A stretch of 64,000 bases of DNA from Theodoxus fluviatilis (taxonomy: Eukaryota; Mollusca; Gastropoda; Cycloneritida; Neritidae): positions 1-64,000 of the forward strand of contig JAWQFJ010000654.1 of assembly GCA_034096865.1 (NCBI GenBank), read 5' to 3'. A program made the translations under genes and the position numbers. Below, piece after piece: positions 1-10,500 of this stretch. Every line of letters starts with the position of its first letter. The stretch's first letter is position 1. The notes beneath the pieces were generated by a model. That model was not told the DNA's origin. It saw only the letters and a list, made by a program, of their open reading frames with translations, and did not search any database.

Positions 1-108
1 AATTCCAATTCCCCAAAACTTGTAGTTTCACTTTAACATGATGTCTATATGTGAATTTATACACGTATTGGGCGAAACAAATGTGAGATGTGGTGTGTTT
101 AAACTTAC

Positions 109-248
109 CTCAAAGATTTCAACAAAGTTCCAGAATCTTTGTGACTCCGATGTAATCCTGGGACTCTTCAGGACACCACTGATTGAATCAACACGTGCTC
201 TGTCCAAAACACGGACTCGGTGAAAGATGTGGGGCAGTGCGTGGCCCC
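109..248 (-). CDS. Host gene exon, possibly part of a CARD-like fold (last exon seen)
   Basis: On the minus strand this 140-bp block starts after an acceptor ending cttgtgcag and ends at a strong donor, GAG|gtaagttt. It is entered in phase 1, leaves in phase 0, and encodes 46 residues without a stop, beginning GHALPHIFHRVRVLDRA and ending FWNFVEIFE. Entry phase matches the exit phase of the Pro/Gln-rich exon (4697-4501 or 18950-18760), giving a Gly at the junction. The pattern of a hydrophobic helix, 'VLDRARVDSISG', then a helix with aromatic and acidic residues, resembles the first half of a CARD, but this is inference from a short stretch. The rest would lie on an exon beyond the left edge. 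Exon status is fairly secure, the fold is not. Confidence 0.62.
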
Positions 249-1237
249 CTGCACAAGCTGTCTTGTATTAAAATGCGAAGGTCAAGAGTACAGAGGTGCT
301 GAGTATTGTGTGACACAATATTTCAAAATAAACTTTCTGATACAGTAAATGAGTAATGATACACTCTTCATTTCCCATAATATGATGCATTAGGTGATGT
401 CTAAACTGTACAGAAAAGAAAAACTGAATGTAATCTTTAGTTTATCTTTTGTGGCTCTTTTTCTGAATGAGTGGTGGTGTCAAGTTATTATAAGTCTCCA
501 TACTGTCTTATTCATATACACCTAAACTATTCAACACAAACACTTTAGTGCCAGCTTCAGCATCCAATTATTAATGATATTTTTGCTCCTAGGTTCAAGA
601 AGAAATGAAATAAAAACATAATTGTTATTCAAAATAGAGGTTAGCAGTCGTCTTAACTCAAATTTACACCGCAGCGTCACACTTTCATCTCATTCAATCT
701 TTCGCGCACCAAACATGAAAAAAACTCAAAGTTTGAAGAAGATTTATCATCAAACACATGTGCAGAAACATCGATCTTTTGTCAACAACATGAAACAGTT
801 TGGATTGTGTGAGTTGACAGTGTGAGGAGAAAGAGGCTCCTGTTTTTGAGGTAGGGTAGTGAAATTGGCGTACTCAGCACCTGCGTACTCTTGACCAGTA
901 GCGAGAGAAGATCGAATATAGAGATGAATAGATCCAACTGTGGGCGTGCGTATCGTGAAAATCTGGATCACCTCACACCGAGTCATGTGACATTTCCACT
1001 CTAAACTCACTTAAATATTACTCCAAAGTAATATTTTAGCCGAAATACTCGACATGAAGCTTGTAACATTGGAATCGTAGGGAAATCCTTCCGCTCCTTT
1101 CCGTTGAATATGAGAACAATGTTGAGGACACCAGGAGATTTGTGTGAGACGTGCTGATTTCGACCCCAATTGCAACAAAAACTTTCGTTGAATGTGCATC
1201 TCGGTACAACAGTTCACTTGAATTAAACCTGCATTCA
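249..1237. other. Intron sequence, single copy, no gene seen
   Basis: This AT-rich stretch separates the terminal exon from the duplicated segment. Short open frames occur on both strands, but none has family motifs plus splice sites of compatible phase. A minus-strand reading near 880-970 is open and has an AG at its upstream end, but I could not tie it to the gene. Confidence 0.6.
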
Positions 1238-2542
1238 AGGTTTCTGCAGCATCTGCTGCAAAACAATTGCATTTAAACCAGTTTTCCCCGCACCAAAGTT
1301 AACACCGTGTTGGGCATGTCCACACTTTCGACTGGGAGAAAACGCCGAATACAGTGCTAACAGTGTTCATAACACAACACAAATGGCGCACACCCACATG
1401 TTTTCATTCATCCCATTCCTTTACATAACATACAATATTGTGAGAGAAAAAACAAAACCATTAAATATTTTCAGTTATTTTTTATTTCATCCTGAACTAA
1501 AAGCCACCCTACGGATCAGTTTTTGGGAGAATGACCCGTTTATATGCTATGGCACCAAACTGGCATTCACTAGACATGCAACGTGCTATGTGGTGAACAT
1601 CTAGCGAACAGGTTTTGCAATGCAGTCTTCATGACTTATCATGTGGTATGAGGCAAGTGCAGCAAGATAGTTTAATCCGCATAGTAAAGGAGAAAAGTCT
1701 CCACCAATTTCATGAAACTCTCCTGTACCATTTTAATTTAAAGTGTTAAATGTTATAGAGTGGATTTTTTTTTATCAACACAGAAAAACCATTGCTATGC
1801 ATTACAAATATACTACAAAGTGGCTGCAAATTATCTGGAAGCTCTATGCAAAAATAAAAATGTCAATACAAAAACATGTCCTATGCAGACAGCCAGCCTT
1901 GAAGTCTACTGTTCCAATCTCTCAACCATCTCTGCATCTCTCTCCATCAGCCCATGATGTTTCTCTGCATCTTACTCCATCAGCCCATGATGTATCTCTC
2001 ACTCCAGCGGCCCATGATGTATCGGCATCTCTCACTCCATCAGCCCATGATGTATCTCTGCATCTCTCACTCCAGCAACCCATGATGCATCAGAAGTCAG
2101 TTGTTTTTTCTCACCTCAAGCAAGAATTATCCCCCACCCCTACAGCACCCCATCCCTTCCCCTCCCTCGTGCTGCTGCCAGCCAGCATCCACTGTGAACC
2201 CCTCCCCCTTTCGTCCCACTGCAGCGTAAATATAACACCTTGTAATATCATAAGCCACCCTAGCTGCCTTTCCCATACCACCCCATATCACCCCCAACTA
2301 CCCCATACTTCCCCTTGCCACCCCATACCACCCCCAACTACCCCATACCACCCAGATAAAGATTGCCAGCTTGCCAGTTTTCTTGCTTGTTCTAAATATG
2401 GTAACCATTGCCTTACTTTCCCAGAGATCCTCACTTGATGGCTAACTTTAACAGTGAGTGTGGGGATAGCTCAATTTAAAAACAATGAGTCCGCACGGAA
2501 AGGAGGGAGGGGGCAGCTGAGACTTGGCTGACCTTGAGTTCA

Positions 2543-3486
2543 GTTGGGCAATGGCTGCATGGGGCAGAGGTCAGTTAGACAATGGCTGCATGGGCAGAGG
2601 TCAGTTAGACAATGGCTGCATGGGGCAGAGGTCAGTTGGACAATGGCTGCATGGGGCAGAGGTCAGTTAGACAATGGCTGCATGGAGCAGAGGTCAGTTA
2701 GACAATGACTGCATGGGGCAGAGGCCAGACAATTCATGGGGCAAAGGTCAGTTGGACAATGGCTGCATGGGGCAGAGGTCAGTTACACAATGGCTGCATG
2801 GGGCAGAGGTCAGTTGGACAATGGTTGCATGGGGCAGAGGTCAGTTAGACAATGGCTGCATGGGCAGAGGCCAGACAATTCATGGGGCAAAGGTCAGTTG
2901 GACAATGGCTGCATGGGGCAGAGGTCAGTTACACAATGGCTGCATGGGGCAGAGGTCAGTTGGACAATGGTTGCATGGGGCTAAGGTCAGTTAGACAATG
3001 GCTGCATGGGGCAGAGGTCAGTTAGACAATGGCTGCATGGGGCAGAGGTCAGACAATGGCTGCATGGGGCAGAGGCCAGACAATTCATGGGGCAAAGGTC
3101 AGTTGGACAATGGCTGCATGGGGCAGAGGTCAGTTACACAATGGCTGCATGGGGCAGAGGTCAGTTGGACAATGGTTGCATGGGGCAGAGGTCAGTTAGA
3201 CAATGGCTGCATGGGGCAGAGGTCAGTTAGACAATGGCTGCATGGGGCAGAGGTCAGACAATGGCTGCATGGGGCAGAGGTCAGTTAGACAATGGCTACA
3301 TGGGGCAGAGGTCAGTTAGACAATGGCTGCATGGGGCAGAGGTCAGACAATGGCTGCATGGGGCAGAGGTCAGTTGGACAATGGCTGCATGGGGCAGAGG
3401 TCAGACAATGGCTGCATGGGGCAGAGGTCAGTTGGACAATGGCTGCATGGGGCAGAGGTCAGTTAGACAATGGCTGCATAGGACAG
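2543..3486. repeat. 31-bp minisatellite, copy A
   Basis: About 30 units contain ACAATGGCTGCATGGGGCAG. Full units are 31 bp. Shorter variants of about 27 bp lack the GTTAG end, and a further variant reads 'gaggccagacaattcatggggcaaag'-like in place of part of the unit. Frames over it are open only because the unit lacks stops. The matching array in copy B is at 16650-17597, with nearly the same order of variants. Confidence 0.93.
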
Positions 3487-4397
3487 AGAAAGCTGGTACA
3501 GAACATTGATTCAATTTTCAAACGTCAAGATTGTAGAGTCACTGTGTTGCATGACCCTGCCTTGCAAAGGAACAGGAATTGGACATCAGGAAAAGGGATT
3601 GCAGTTATGTCCTCCCCCTTTTCATCCTAAGGGCCATCTGCAATAAATAAATAATGAATAAGAAAGCTATCATAGCCAGTTTCTCTGCAAGAAGTGATGG
3701 TAACTTCTGTTGACAGCTATGAGAATTTTGTATAGTGGTTAGGCACAAATCACGTCATGTATAGTCTCACGCGAACTCAGCCAAGAGAGTCCCCATGTAT
3801 GGGGCAGTCCTGTGAGCTTACAGGCAAAATTGGGTCAGTGAAACACTGCAAATTTAGAGTAAGTATTTGAGAGGCTGTTTACAGGAGACAAAGTTTTCTT
3901 TGCTCAAACACACAAAAAATGCATCTAGGATACAGATGTTACAGGAAAGCGTATTCTTCATTCACCATGTACGACAGCCTTAAGCAACCCAGTGTTGTGG
4001 ACACGAGGCATTCCTAGGAACACAGCCATTCTCGCCCTTCTTCCCAGTTACAGCCCCTGGCTTTTCTCAAGAACTGAATCCATCATCCACAGGTAACTTT
4101 CATTCACCGAAATGTAATTGTTTAAAGGTTCTACTCACAAATCTCAAGCACGATAACCAACTTCCATCCCCCACCCACCACACAACACATCACACAACAC
4201 ACACATACACACAACACACACACAACACACACACACACCAATCCCTCCCAAAGTTCCCTTTGGTGATATGCTTTTCAGTTCCATCTACCCCTTTATCCAC
4301 AATCAATCCCTCACCCCCATCCCCACCCCACCCCACCCCTGTCGAAATCTAATCCATCTCATTGCCATTTCCCCATATCTTCCCCCATCTTAACCCC

Positions 4398-4496
4398 CTC
4401 CTCTCACCCCACCCCCACCCCTGCATGCCTCCTCTCACCCCACCACCCCCACCCCTGCATGCCACCTCTCACCCCACCCCCACCCCTGCATGCCAC
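4398..4496. repeat. 31-bp C-rich minisatellite at a splice donor, copy A (about 3 units)
   Basis: Units of about 31 bp contain CATGCCACCTCTCACCCCAC. On the minus strand this is G-rich sequence that begins within a few bases of the donor of the 4697-4501 exon, so it is the first part of that intron. Copy B has about 9 units at the same place. Confidence 0.85.
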
Positions 4497-4500
4497 GTAC

Positions 4501-4697
4501 CCTGATCCATGGGCTCCCTTTCCGCCATGGCCGTCTGCAGCTGGAGGTTGGGGTGCAAGGAGAGGTCGGGGGAGGGGTCATGCTGGGAGGGGTGCACGGG
4601 CTGGATGAAGTCCTGGGGAAGGGAGGCCTGGGCAGACTGGTAGGGCTCACTGTGCCCTGGGGGAGGGGGAGGGGCTGACTCCTGGGAGTGGAGGTGT
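4501..4697 (-). CDS. Host gene exon, Pro/Gln/His-rich (duplicate copy A)
   Basis: The acceptor ends ctgtctttccag and the donor is CAGG|gtacgt. The 197-bp exon is entered in phase 2 and left in phase 1. It encodes about 65 residues rich in Pro, Gln, His and Ser, starting HLHSQESAPPPPP, with a middle 'PQDFIQPVHPSQHD' and end 'MAEREPMDQG'. No catalytic domain is visible, and it reads as a disordered linker or activation-type region. Entry phase 2 matches the exit of the Death-domain exon (26557-26296), the codon at the join being Arg. Copy B at 18760-18950 is the same exon minus 6 bp (two Pro codons). The two copies cannot both be used in series, because phase 1 out does not fit phase 2 in. Confidence 0.75.
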
Positions 4698-4811
4698 CTG
4701 GAAAGACAGGGTCCAACAACTAGGGTCACCAAACAAAGTGTCCTTGCTCCTCGTACATGACAACAATAGCAACAGCAATAATGATGAGAATACTAGCTAT
4801 TATCATCCATG

Positions 4812-5527
4812 TCAGCAGCAGCAGCATAAGCAGCAGTAGCAGCAACATAGCAGCAGAAGCAGCAGCAGCATGACCAGTAGTAGCAGCATGAGCAGTAGTA
4901 GCAGCATGTCCAGTAGTAGCATGACCAGTAGTAGCAGCATGAGCAGTAGTAGCAGCATGAGCAGTAGTAGCAGCATGACCAGTAGTAGCAGCATGAGAAG
5001 ATCATAGGAGCATGACCAGTAGTAGCAGCATGAGCAGTAGTAGCAGCATGTCCAGTAGTAGCAGCATGAGCAGTAGTAGCAGCATGACCAGTAGTAGCAG
5101 CATGAGAAGATCGTAGAAGCATGACCAGTAGTAGCAGCATGACCAGTAGTAGCAGCATGAGCAGTAGTAGCAGCATGTCCAGTAGTAGCAGCATGAGCAG
5201 TAGTAGCAGCATGAGCAGTAGTAGCAGCATGAGCAGTAGTAGCAGCATGAACAGTAGCAGCAGCATGAGCAGTAGTAGCAGCATGAGCAGTAGTAGCAGC
5301 ATGATCAGTAGTAGCAGCATGAGCAGTAGTAGCAGCATGACCAGTAGTAGCAGCATGAGCAGTAGTAGCAGCATGAGCAGTAGTAGCAGCATGAGCAGTA
5401 GTAGCAGCATGAGCAGTAGTAGCAGCAAGACCAGTAGTAGCAGCATGAGCAGTAGCAGCAGCATGAGCAGTAGCAGCAGCATGACCAGTAGCAGCAGCAT
5501 GAGCAGCAGCAGCAGCATGACCAGTGA
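4812..5527. repeat. 18-bp AGCAGTAG minisatellite, copy A
   Basis: The unit is agcagtagtagcagcatg with variants (atgacc, atgtcc). Every reading frame on both strands is open for much of its length, giving Ser-rich, Ala/Thr/His-rich and Leu/Met-rich low-complexity readings. None has independent support. The repeat runs straight into the Ty3/Gypsy RNase H sequence at about 5528, so it may have grown from the retrotransposon's own sequence there. Confidence 0.93.
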
Positions 5528-7077
5528 CGACTGAGACTGACCACAAGCCACTGGAACCGATCATCAGGAAGCTTCTCTCCGCTGCTGCTTCGTCTGATGA
5601 AGTACAATGTCAATCTCGTTTACAAGGAGGGGAACAAAATGAATGTTCCCGATACTCTGTCCAGGGCTGCCCTACCAATGCAGCCGCATCTCATCAACAG
5701 TCTGCCTATCTCTGATGAAAAGCTGGAGCTGTCCAGGCAGAAAACAGCTAAAGATACAGCACTGCAAATTCACGGAGGACACGTTCAACAGGGCTGGCCT
5801 GAAAACACGAGAGAGACGACCCAGATGAGATCTGAGCATATACAGGCTCTCAGAATGAACTGATCGAGAGCGAGGGATTGCAGTTTCAATGAGAACAACT
5901 GATCGTCCCGAGGACCCTGCAACGTGACATGCTGCAGAGACTTCATCAGGGCCATTTGGGCCGTGACAAATGCCTCGCCACAGCCAGGGGGGTTTTCTTC
6001 TAGATAAGAATGTCGGTGCAGATCACATCTAGTGGCCAGTTGTGTGGTTTGCGACTAGTTTCAGAACTCACAACAGCGGGAGCCCCTGGTTCATCATGAG
6101 ATGCCTTCACTGCCGTGGGGAAATCTCACTGCTGATTTGTTTACGTTTGGTGGCAAGCAATTTGAACTGACAGTTGACTATTACAGCAAATTCTTTAAGG
6201 TGTCCCTTCTTCGGTCAACGAGAGCAGTGGACGTCAATTTGGCAATGAAATACCAGTTTTCATGACAAGGCATTCCCAAGCTGCTCATCACTGACCCCAG
6301 TTAGCTGTTCACAGTTCTAGCAATTAGCCTCAAAGTGGGTAATCAAGCATTCAACTTAGAGTCCAAAACACCCTCAAGTAAATGGTTTGGCAGAACAAAG
6401 CATACAGACGCTGAAGAACCAGTTGAAAAAGGCCAAAGCTGCACACCAAGTCCCATACATTGCATTGCTCCAACACAGAAACACGCTGTCACCAGACAAC
6501 ACATCACCAGCTCAGCCCCTGATGAACAGACGTCTCAGAACCAGACTTCCTGTTACCAATGGATACTTGCGTCCAGCTACAAACCAAGTTCAACAGGCTC
6601 TTGCCAAGCAACAAACGCTTCAGGCTCGTACCTATAACAGGAAAGCCCACCCACGACAGCTTTGACCTAATCAGCCAGGAGAGCCTGTCCGTATGCAGAT
6701 GGAGCGGGACAGTACTTGGAAGCCAGCAGTGGAACTGTCTACCATCTCACAGCCTTGCTCATATGTTGTACGTACTGACGATGGAGCAAGTACCGCAGGA
6801 ATAGGGTGATGTTGAAGGAAATGAAGGAGCAGCTGCCAGTCACACCCATGGAAGAAGTGGGACCAGACAAAGCTTGTGAACCAGAGCCACCAGAAGTCAA
6901 TGACATGGAGGCCACAGATGATGCTGAACCAGCAGAGCCACCAGAAGTCAATGACATGGAGGCCACAGATGATGCTGAACCAACAGAGCCACCAGAAGTT
7001 AATGACATGGAGGCCACAGATGATGCTGAACCAACAGAGCCACCACATTCGGGAGTGATTACCCACTGGCCGTCATA
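5528..7077 (+). pseudogene. Ty3/Gypsy pol remnant, copy A: RNase H, integrase, tail
   Basis: Decayed 3' half of a Ty3/Gypsy retrotransposon pol. RNase H is seen as 'VTTETDHKPLEPI' followed, after a frame change, by 'MKYNVNLVYKEGNKMNVPDT' and 'LSRAALP', which match the conserved end of Gypsy RNase H. An integrase core follows in pieces ('PWGNLTADLFTFGGKQFELT', 'VDYYSK', 'GIPKLLITDP'), then 'NGLAEQSIQTLKNQLKKAKA' of the integrase C-terminal side. Several frameshifts and stops break it, so no full protein is possible. A 51-bp in-frame repeat (PPEVNDMEATDDAEPTE, 3 units, about 6887-7044) ends the frame at about 7077. No reverse transcriptase is left upstream. Confidence 0.85.
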
Positions 7078-7515
7078 GCAGGCCTCCAAAGCGACTTCCC
7101 CTGAGAACTGAAGACATAACTGACAAATTGTCAATGAAAAATCCCCAACATTTCAATGGTTATTGGACAAAATTATTGTTCCCATTACTGGATTAGAGTT
7201 TAAGTTTGCAAGAGGATTGTGTTATTTGATTTTCAGTTTTTTTGTTAACTTTTGCAAACGTGAGAATAGTGTTGCCGTAAATCATTCAGTTCTTTGTTTG
7301 GTAAACTTTCGTTTTTTGTTTGGTTAACTTTTGCAAATGTGAGTGAATATAGTGTTGCCTTAAGTCATTTGGATTTTTGTTTGGTAAGCTTTAGTCAACT
7401 TGTTTGGAGTCAATTTGTTGTGAATGGAGTTTGGTCAATACATTTGTTTTGACTTTATGATTTTGTCACTTTAAACATTTTTGTTCTTTGATTAATCTTT
7501 GTAAAATCAATTCCT
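7078..7515 (+). mobile_element. Ty3/Gypsy 3' untranslated region, copy A
   Basis: AT-rich non-coding stretch between the pol stop and the polypurine tract. It contains two related segments with 'gttaacttttgcaaa' near 7245 and 7325. No gene is seen. Confidence 0.6.
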
Positions 7516-7528
7516 GAAAGGAAAAAGA
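7516..7528 (+). other. Polypurine tract of the Ty3/Gypsy element, copy A
   Basis: gaaaggaaaaaga followed at once by tgtagccatgtg, the usual arrangement of a polypurine tract and a 3' LTR starting with TG. What follows is not a full LTR but the 24-bp satellite. The same layout is at 22249-22261 in copy B. Confidence 0.65.
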
Positions 7529-10500
7529 TGTAGCCATGTGCTAGATTGATCACCACAAGGTGTGCTAGAGTGATCACCACAAGGTGTGCTAGAGTGATCA
7601 CAAGGTGTGCTAGAGTGATCACCACAAGGTGTGCTAGAGTGATCACCACAAGGTGTGCTAGAGTGATCACCACAAGGTGTGCTAGAGTGATCACCACAAG
7701 GTGTGCTAGAGTGATCACCACAAGGTGTGCTAGAGTGATCACCACAAGGTGTGCTAGAGTGATCACTAGGTGTGCTAGAGTGATCACCACAAGGTGTGCT
7801 AGAGTGATCACCACAAGGTGTGCTAGAGTGATCACCACAAGGTGTGCTAGAGTGATCACCACAAGGTGTGCTAGAGTGATCACCACAAGGTGTGCTAGAG
7901 TGATCACCACAAGGTGTGCTAGAGTGATCACCACAAGGTGTGCTAGAGTGATCACCACAAGGTGTGCTAGAGTGATCACCACAAGGTGTGCTAGAGTGAT
8001 CACCACAGGTGTGCTAGAGTGATCACACAAGGTGTGCTAGAGTGATCCCCACAAGTGTGCTAGAGTGATCACCACACGGTGTGCTAGAGTGATCACCACA
8101 AGGTGTGCTAGATTGATCCACAAGGAGTTGCTAGATTGATCACCACAAGTGTGGCTAGAGTGATCACCACAAAGGTGTGCTGCTAGAGTGATCACCACAA
8201 GGTGTGCTAGAGTGATCATCACAAGGTGTGCTAGAGTGATCACCACAAGGTGTGCTAGAGTGATCACTAGGTGTGCTAGAGTGATCACCACAAGGTGTGC
8301 TAGAGTGATCACCACAAGGTGTGCTAGAGTGATCACCACAAGGTGTGCTAGAGTGATCACCACAAGGTGTGCTAGAGTGATCACCACAAGGTGTGCTAGA
8401 GTGATCACCACAAGGTGTGCTAGAGTGATCACCACAAGGTGTGCTAGAGTGATCACAAGGTGTGCTAGAGTGATCACTACAAGGTGTGCTAGAGTGATCA
8501 CCACAAGGTGTGCTAGATTGATCACCACAAGGTGTGCTAGAGTGATCACCACAAGGTGTGCTAGAGTGATCACCACAAGGTGTGCTAGAGTGATCACAAG
8601 GTGTGCTAGAGTGATCACCACAAGGTGTGCTAGAGTGATCACAAGGTGTGCTAGAGTGATCACCACAAGGTGTGCTAGAGTGATCACCACAAGGTGTGCT
8701 AGAGTGATCACCACAAGGTGTGCTAGAGTGATCACCACAAGGTGTGCTAGAGTGATCACCACAAGGTGTGCTAGAGTGATCACCACAAGGTGTGCTAGAG
8801 TGATCACCACAAGGTGGTGCTAGAGTGATCACCACAAGGTGTGCTAGAGTGATCACCACAAGGTGTGCTAGAGTGATCACCACAAGGTGTGCTAGAGTGA
8901 TCACCACAAGGTGTGCTAGAGTGATCACCACAAGGTGTGCTAGAGTGATCACCACAAGGTGTGCTAGAGTGATCACCACAAGGTGTGCTAGAGTGATCAC
9001 CACAAGGTGTGCTAGAGTGATCACCACAAGGTGTGCTAGAGTGATCACCACAAGGTGTGCTAGAGTGATCACAAGGTGTGCTAGAGTGATCACCACAAGG
9101 TGTGCTAGAGTGATCACCACAAGGTGTGCTAGAGTGATCACCACAAGGTGTGCTAGAGTGATCACCACAAGGTGTGCTAGAGTGATCACCACAAGGTGTG
9201 CTAGAGTGATCACCACAAGGTGTGCTAGAGTGATCACCACAAGGTGTGCTAGAGTGATCACCACAAGGTGTGCTAGAGTGATCACCACAAGGTGTGCTAG
9301 AGTGATCACCACAAGGTGTGCTAGAGTGATCACCACAAGGTGTGCTAGAGTGATCACCACAAGGTGTGCTAGAGTGATCACCACAAGGTGTGCTAGAGTG
9401 ATCACCACAAGGTGTGCTAGAGTGATCACCACAAGGTGTGCTAGAGTGATCACCACAAGGTGTGCTAGAGTGATCACCACAAGGTGTGCTAGAGTGATCA
9501 CCACAAGGTGTGCTAGAGTGATCACCACAAGGTGTGCTAGAGTGATCACCACAAGGTGTGCTAGAGTGATCACCACAAGGTGTGCTAGAGTGATCACCAC
9601 AAGGTGTGCTAGAGTGATCACCACAAGGTGTGCTAGAGTGATCACCACAAGGTGTGCTAGAGTGATCACCACAAGGTGTGCTAGAGTGATCACCACAAGG
9701 TGTGCTAGAGTGATCACCACAAGGTGTGCTAGAGTGATCACCACAAGGTGTGCTAGAGTGATCACAAGGTGTGCTAGAGTGATCACCACAAGGTGTGCTA
9801 GAGTGATCACCACAAGGTGTGCTAGAGTGATCACCACAAGGTGTGCTAGAGTGATCACCACAAGGTGTGCTAGAGTGATCACAAGGTGTGCTAGAGTGAT
9901 CACCACAAGGTGTGCTAGAGTGATCACCACAAGGTGTGCTAGAGTGATCACCACAAGGTGTGCTAGAGTGATCACCACAAGGTGTGCTAGAGTGATCACC
10001 ACAAGGTGTGCTAGAGTGATCACCACAAGGTGTGCTAGAGTGATCACCACAAGGTGTGCTAGAGTGATCACCACAAGGTGTGCTAGAGTGATCACCACAA
10101 GGTGTGCTAGAGTGATCACCACAAGGTGTGCTAGAGTGATCACAAGGTGTGCTAGAGTGATCACCACAAGGTGTGCTAGAGTGATCACCACAAGGTGTGC
10201 TAGAGTGATCACCACAAGGTGTGCTAGAGTGATCACCACAAGGTGTGCTAGAGTGATCACCACAAGGTGTGCTAGAGTGATCACCACAAGGTGTGCTAGA
10301 GTGATCACCACAAGGTGTGCTAGAGTGATCACCACAAGGTGTGCTAGAGTGATCACCACAAGGTGTGCTAGAGTGATCACCACAAGGTGTGCTAGAGTGA
10401 TCACCACAAGGTGTGCTAGAGTGATCACCACAAGGTGTGCTAGAGTGATCACCACAAGGTGTGCTAGAGTGATCACCACAAGGTGTGCTAGAGTGATCAC

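Larger units (their letters stand above)
1238..7528. repeat. Segmental duplication, copy A
   Basis: From ggtttctgcagca at 1238 to the polypurine tract at 7528 the sequence matches 15340-22261 almost base for base. Unique parts differ by scattered substitutions and small indels. The main differences are repeat number: the 51-bp coding repeat has 3 units here and 13 in copy B, and the 31-bp C-rich repeat has about 3 here and about 9 in B. Within the segment, 1238-2540 has no gene. It holds a short imperfect repeat with 'cccatgatgtatctctgcat' near 1930-2090 and C-rich 'accccatatcacccc' stretches near 2270-2360. Single-copy intron sequence at 3487-4397 includes CA-rich DNA near 4190-4240. Confidence 0.92.

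Noticed and set aside
3833..3856. 24-bp minus exon between aaatttgcag and gtaagc
   Set aside because: In phase 1 it reads into TGA. Other phases do not fit the neighbouring exons.
4057..4101. Plus-strand mini-exon TT|ACA...ACA|G between cttcttcccag and gtaact (also in copy B)
   Set aside because: Phase 1-1 and open (TAPGFSQELNPSST), but on the strand opposite the only supported gene and with no neighbouring plus exon.
5121..5534. Ser/Met-rich open frame (SSSSM repeats) as a mucin-like gene
   Set aside because: The other frames and strand are equally open. It is an 18-bp minisatellite.
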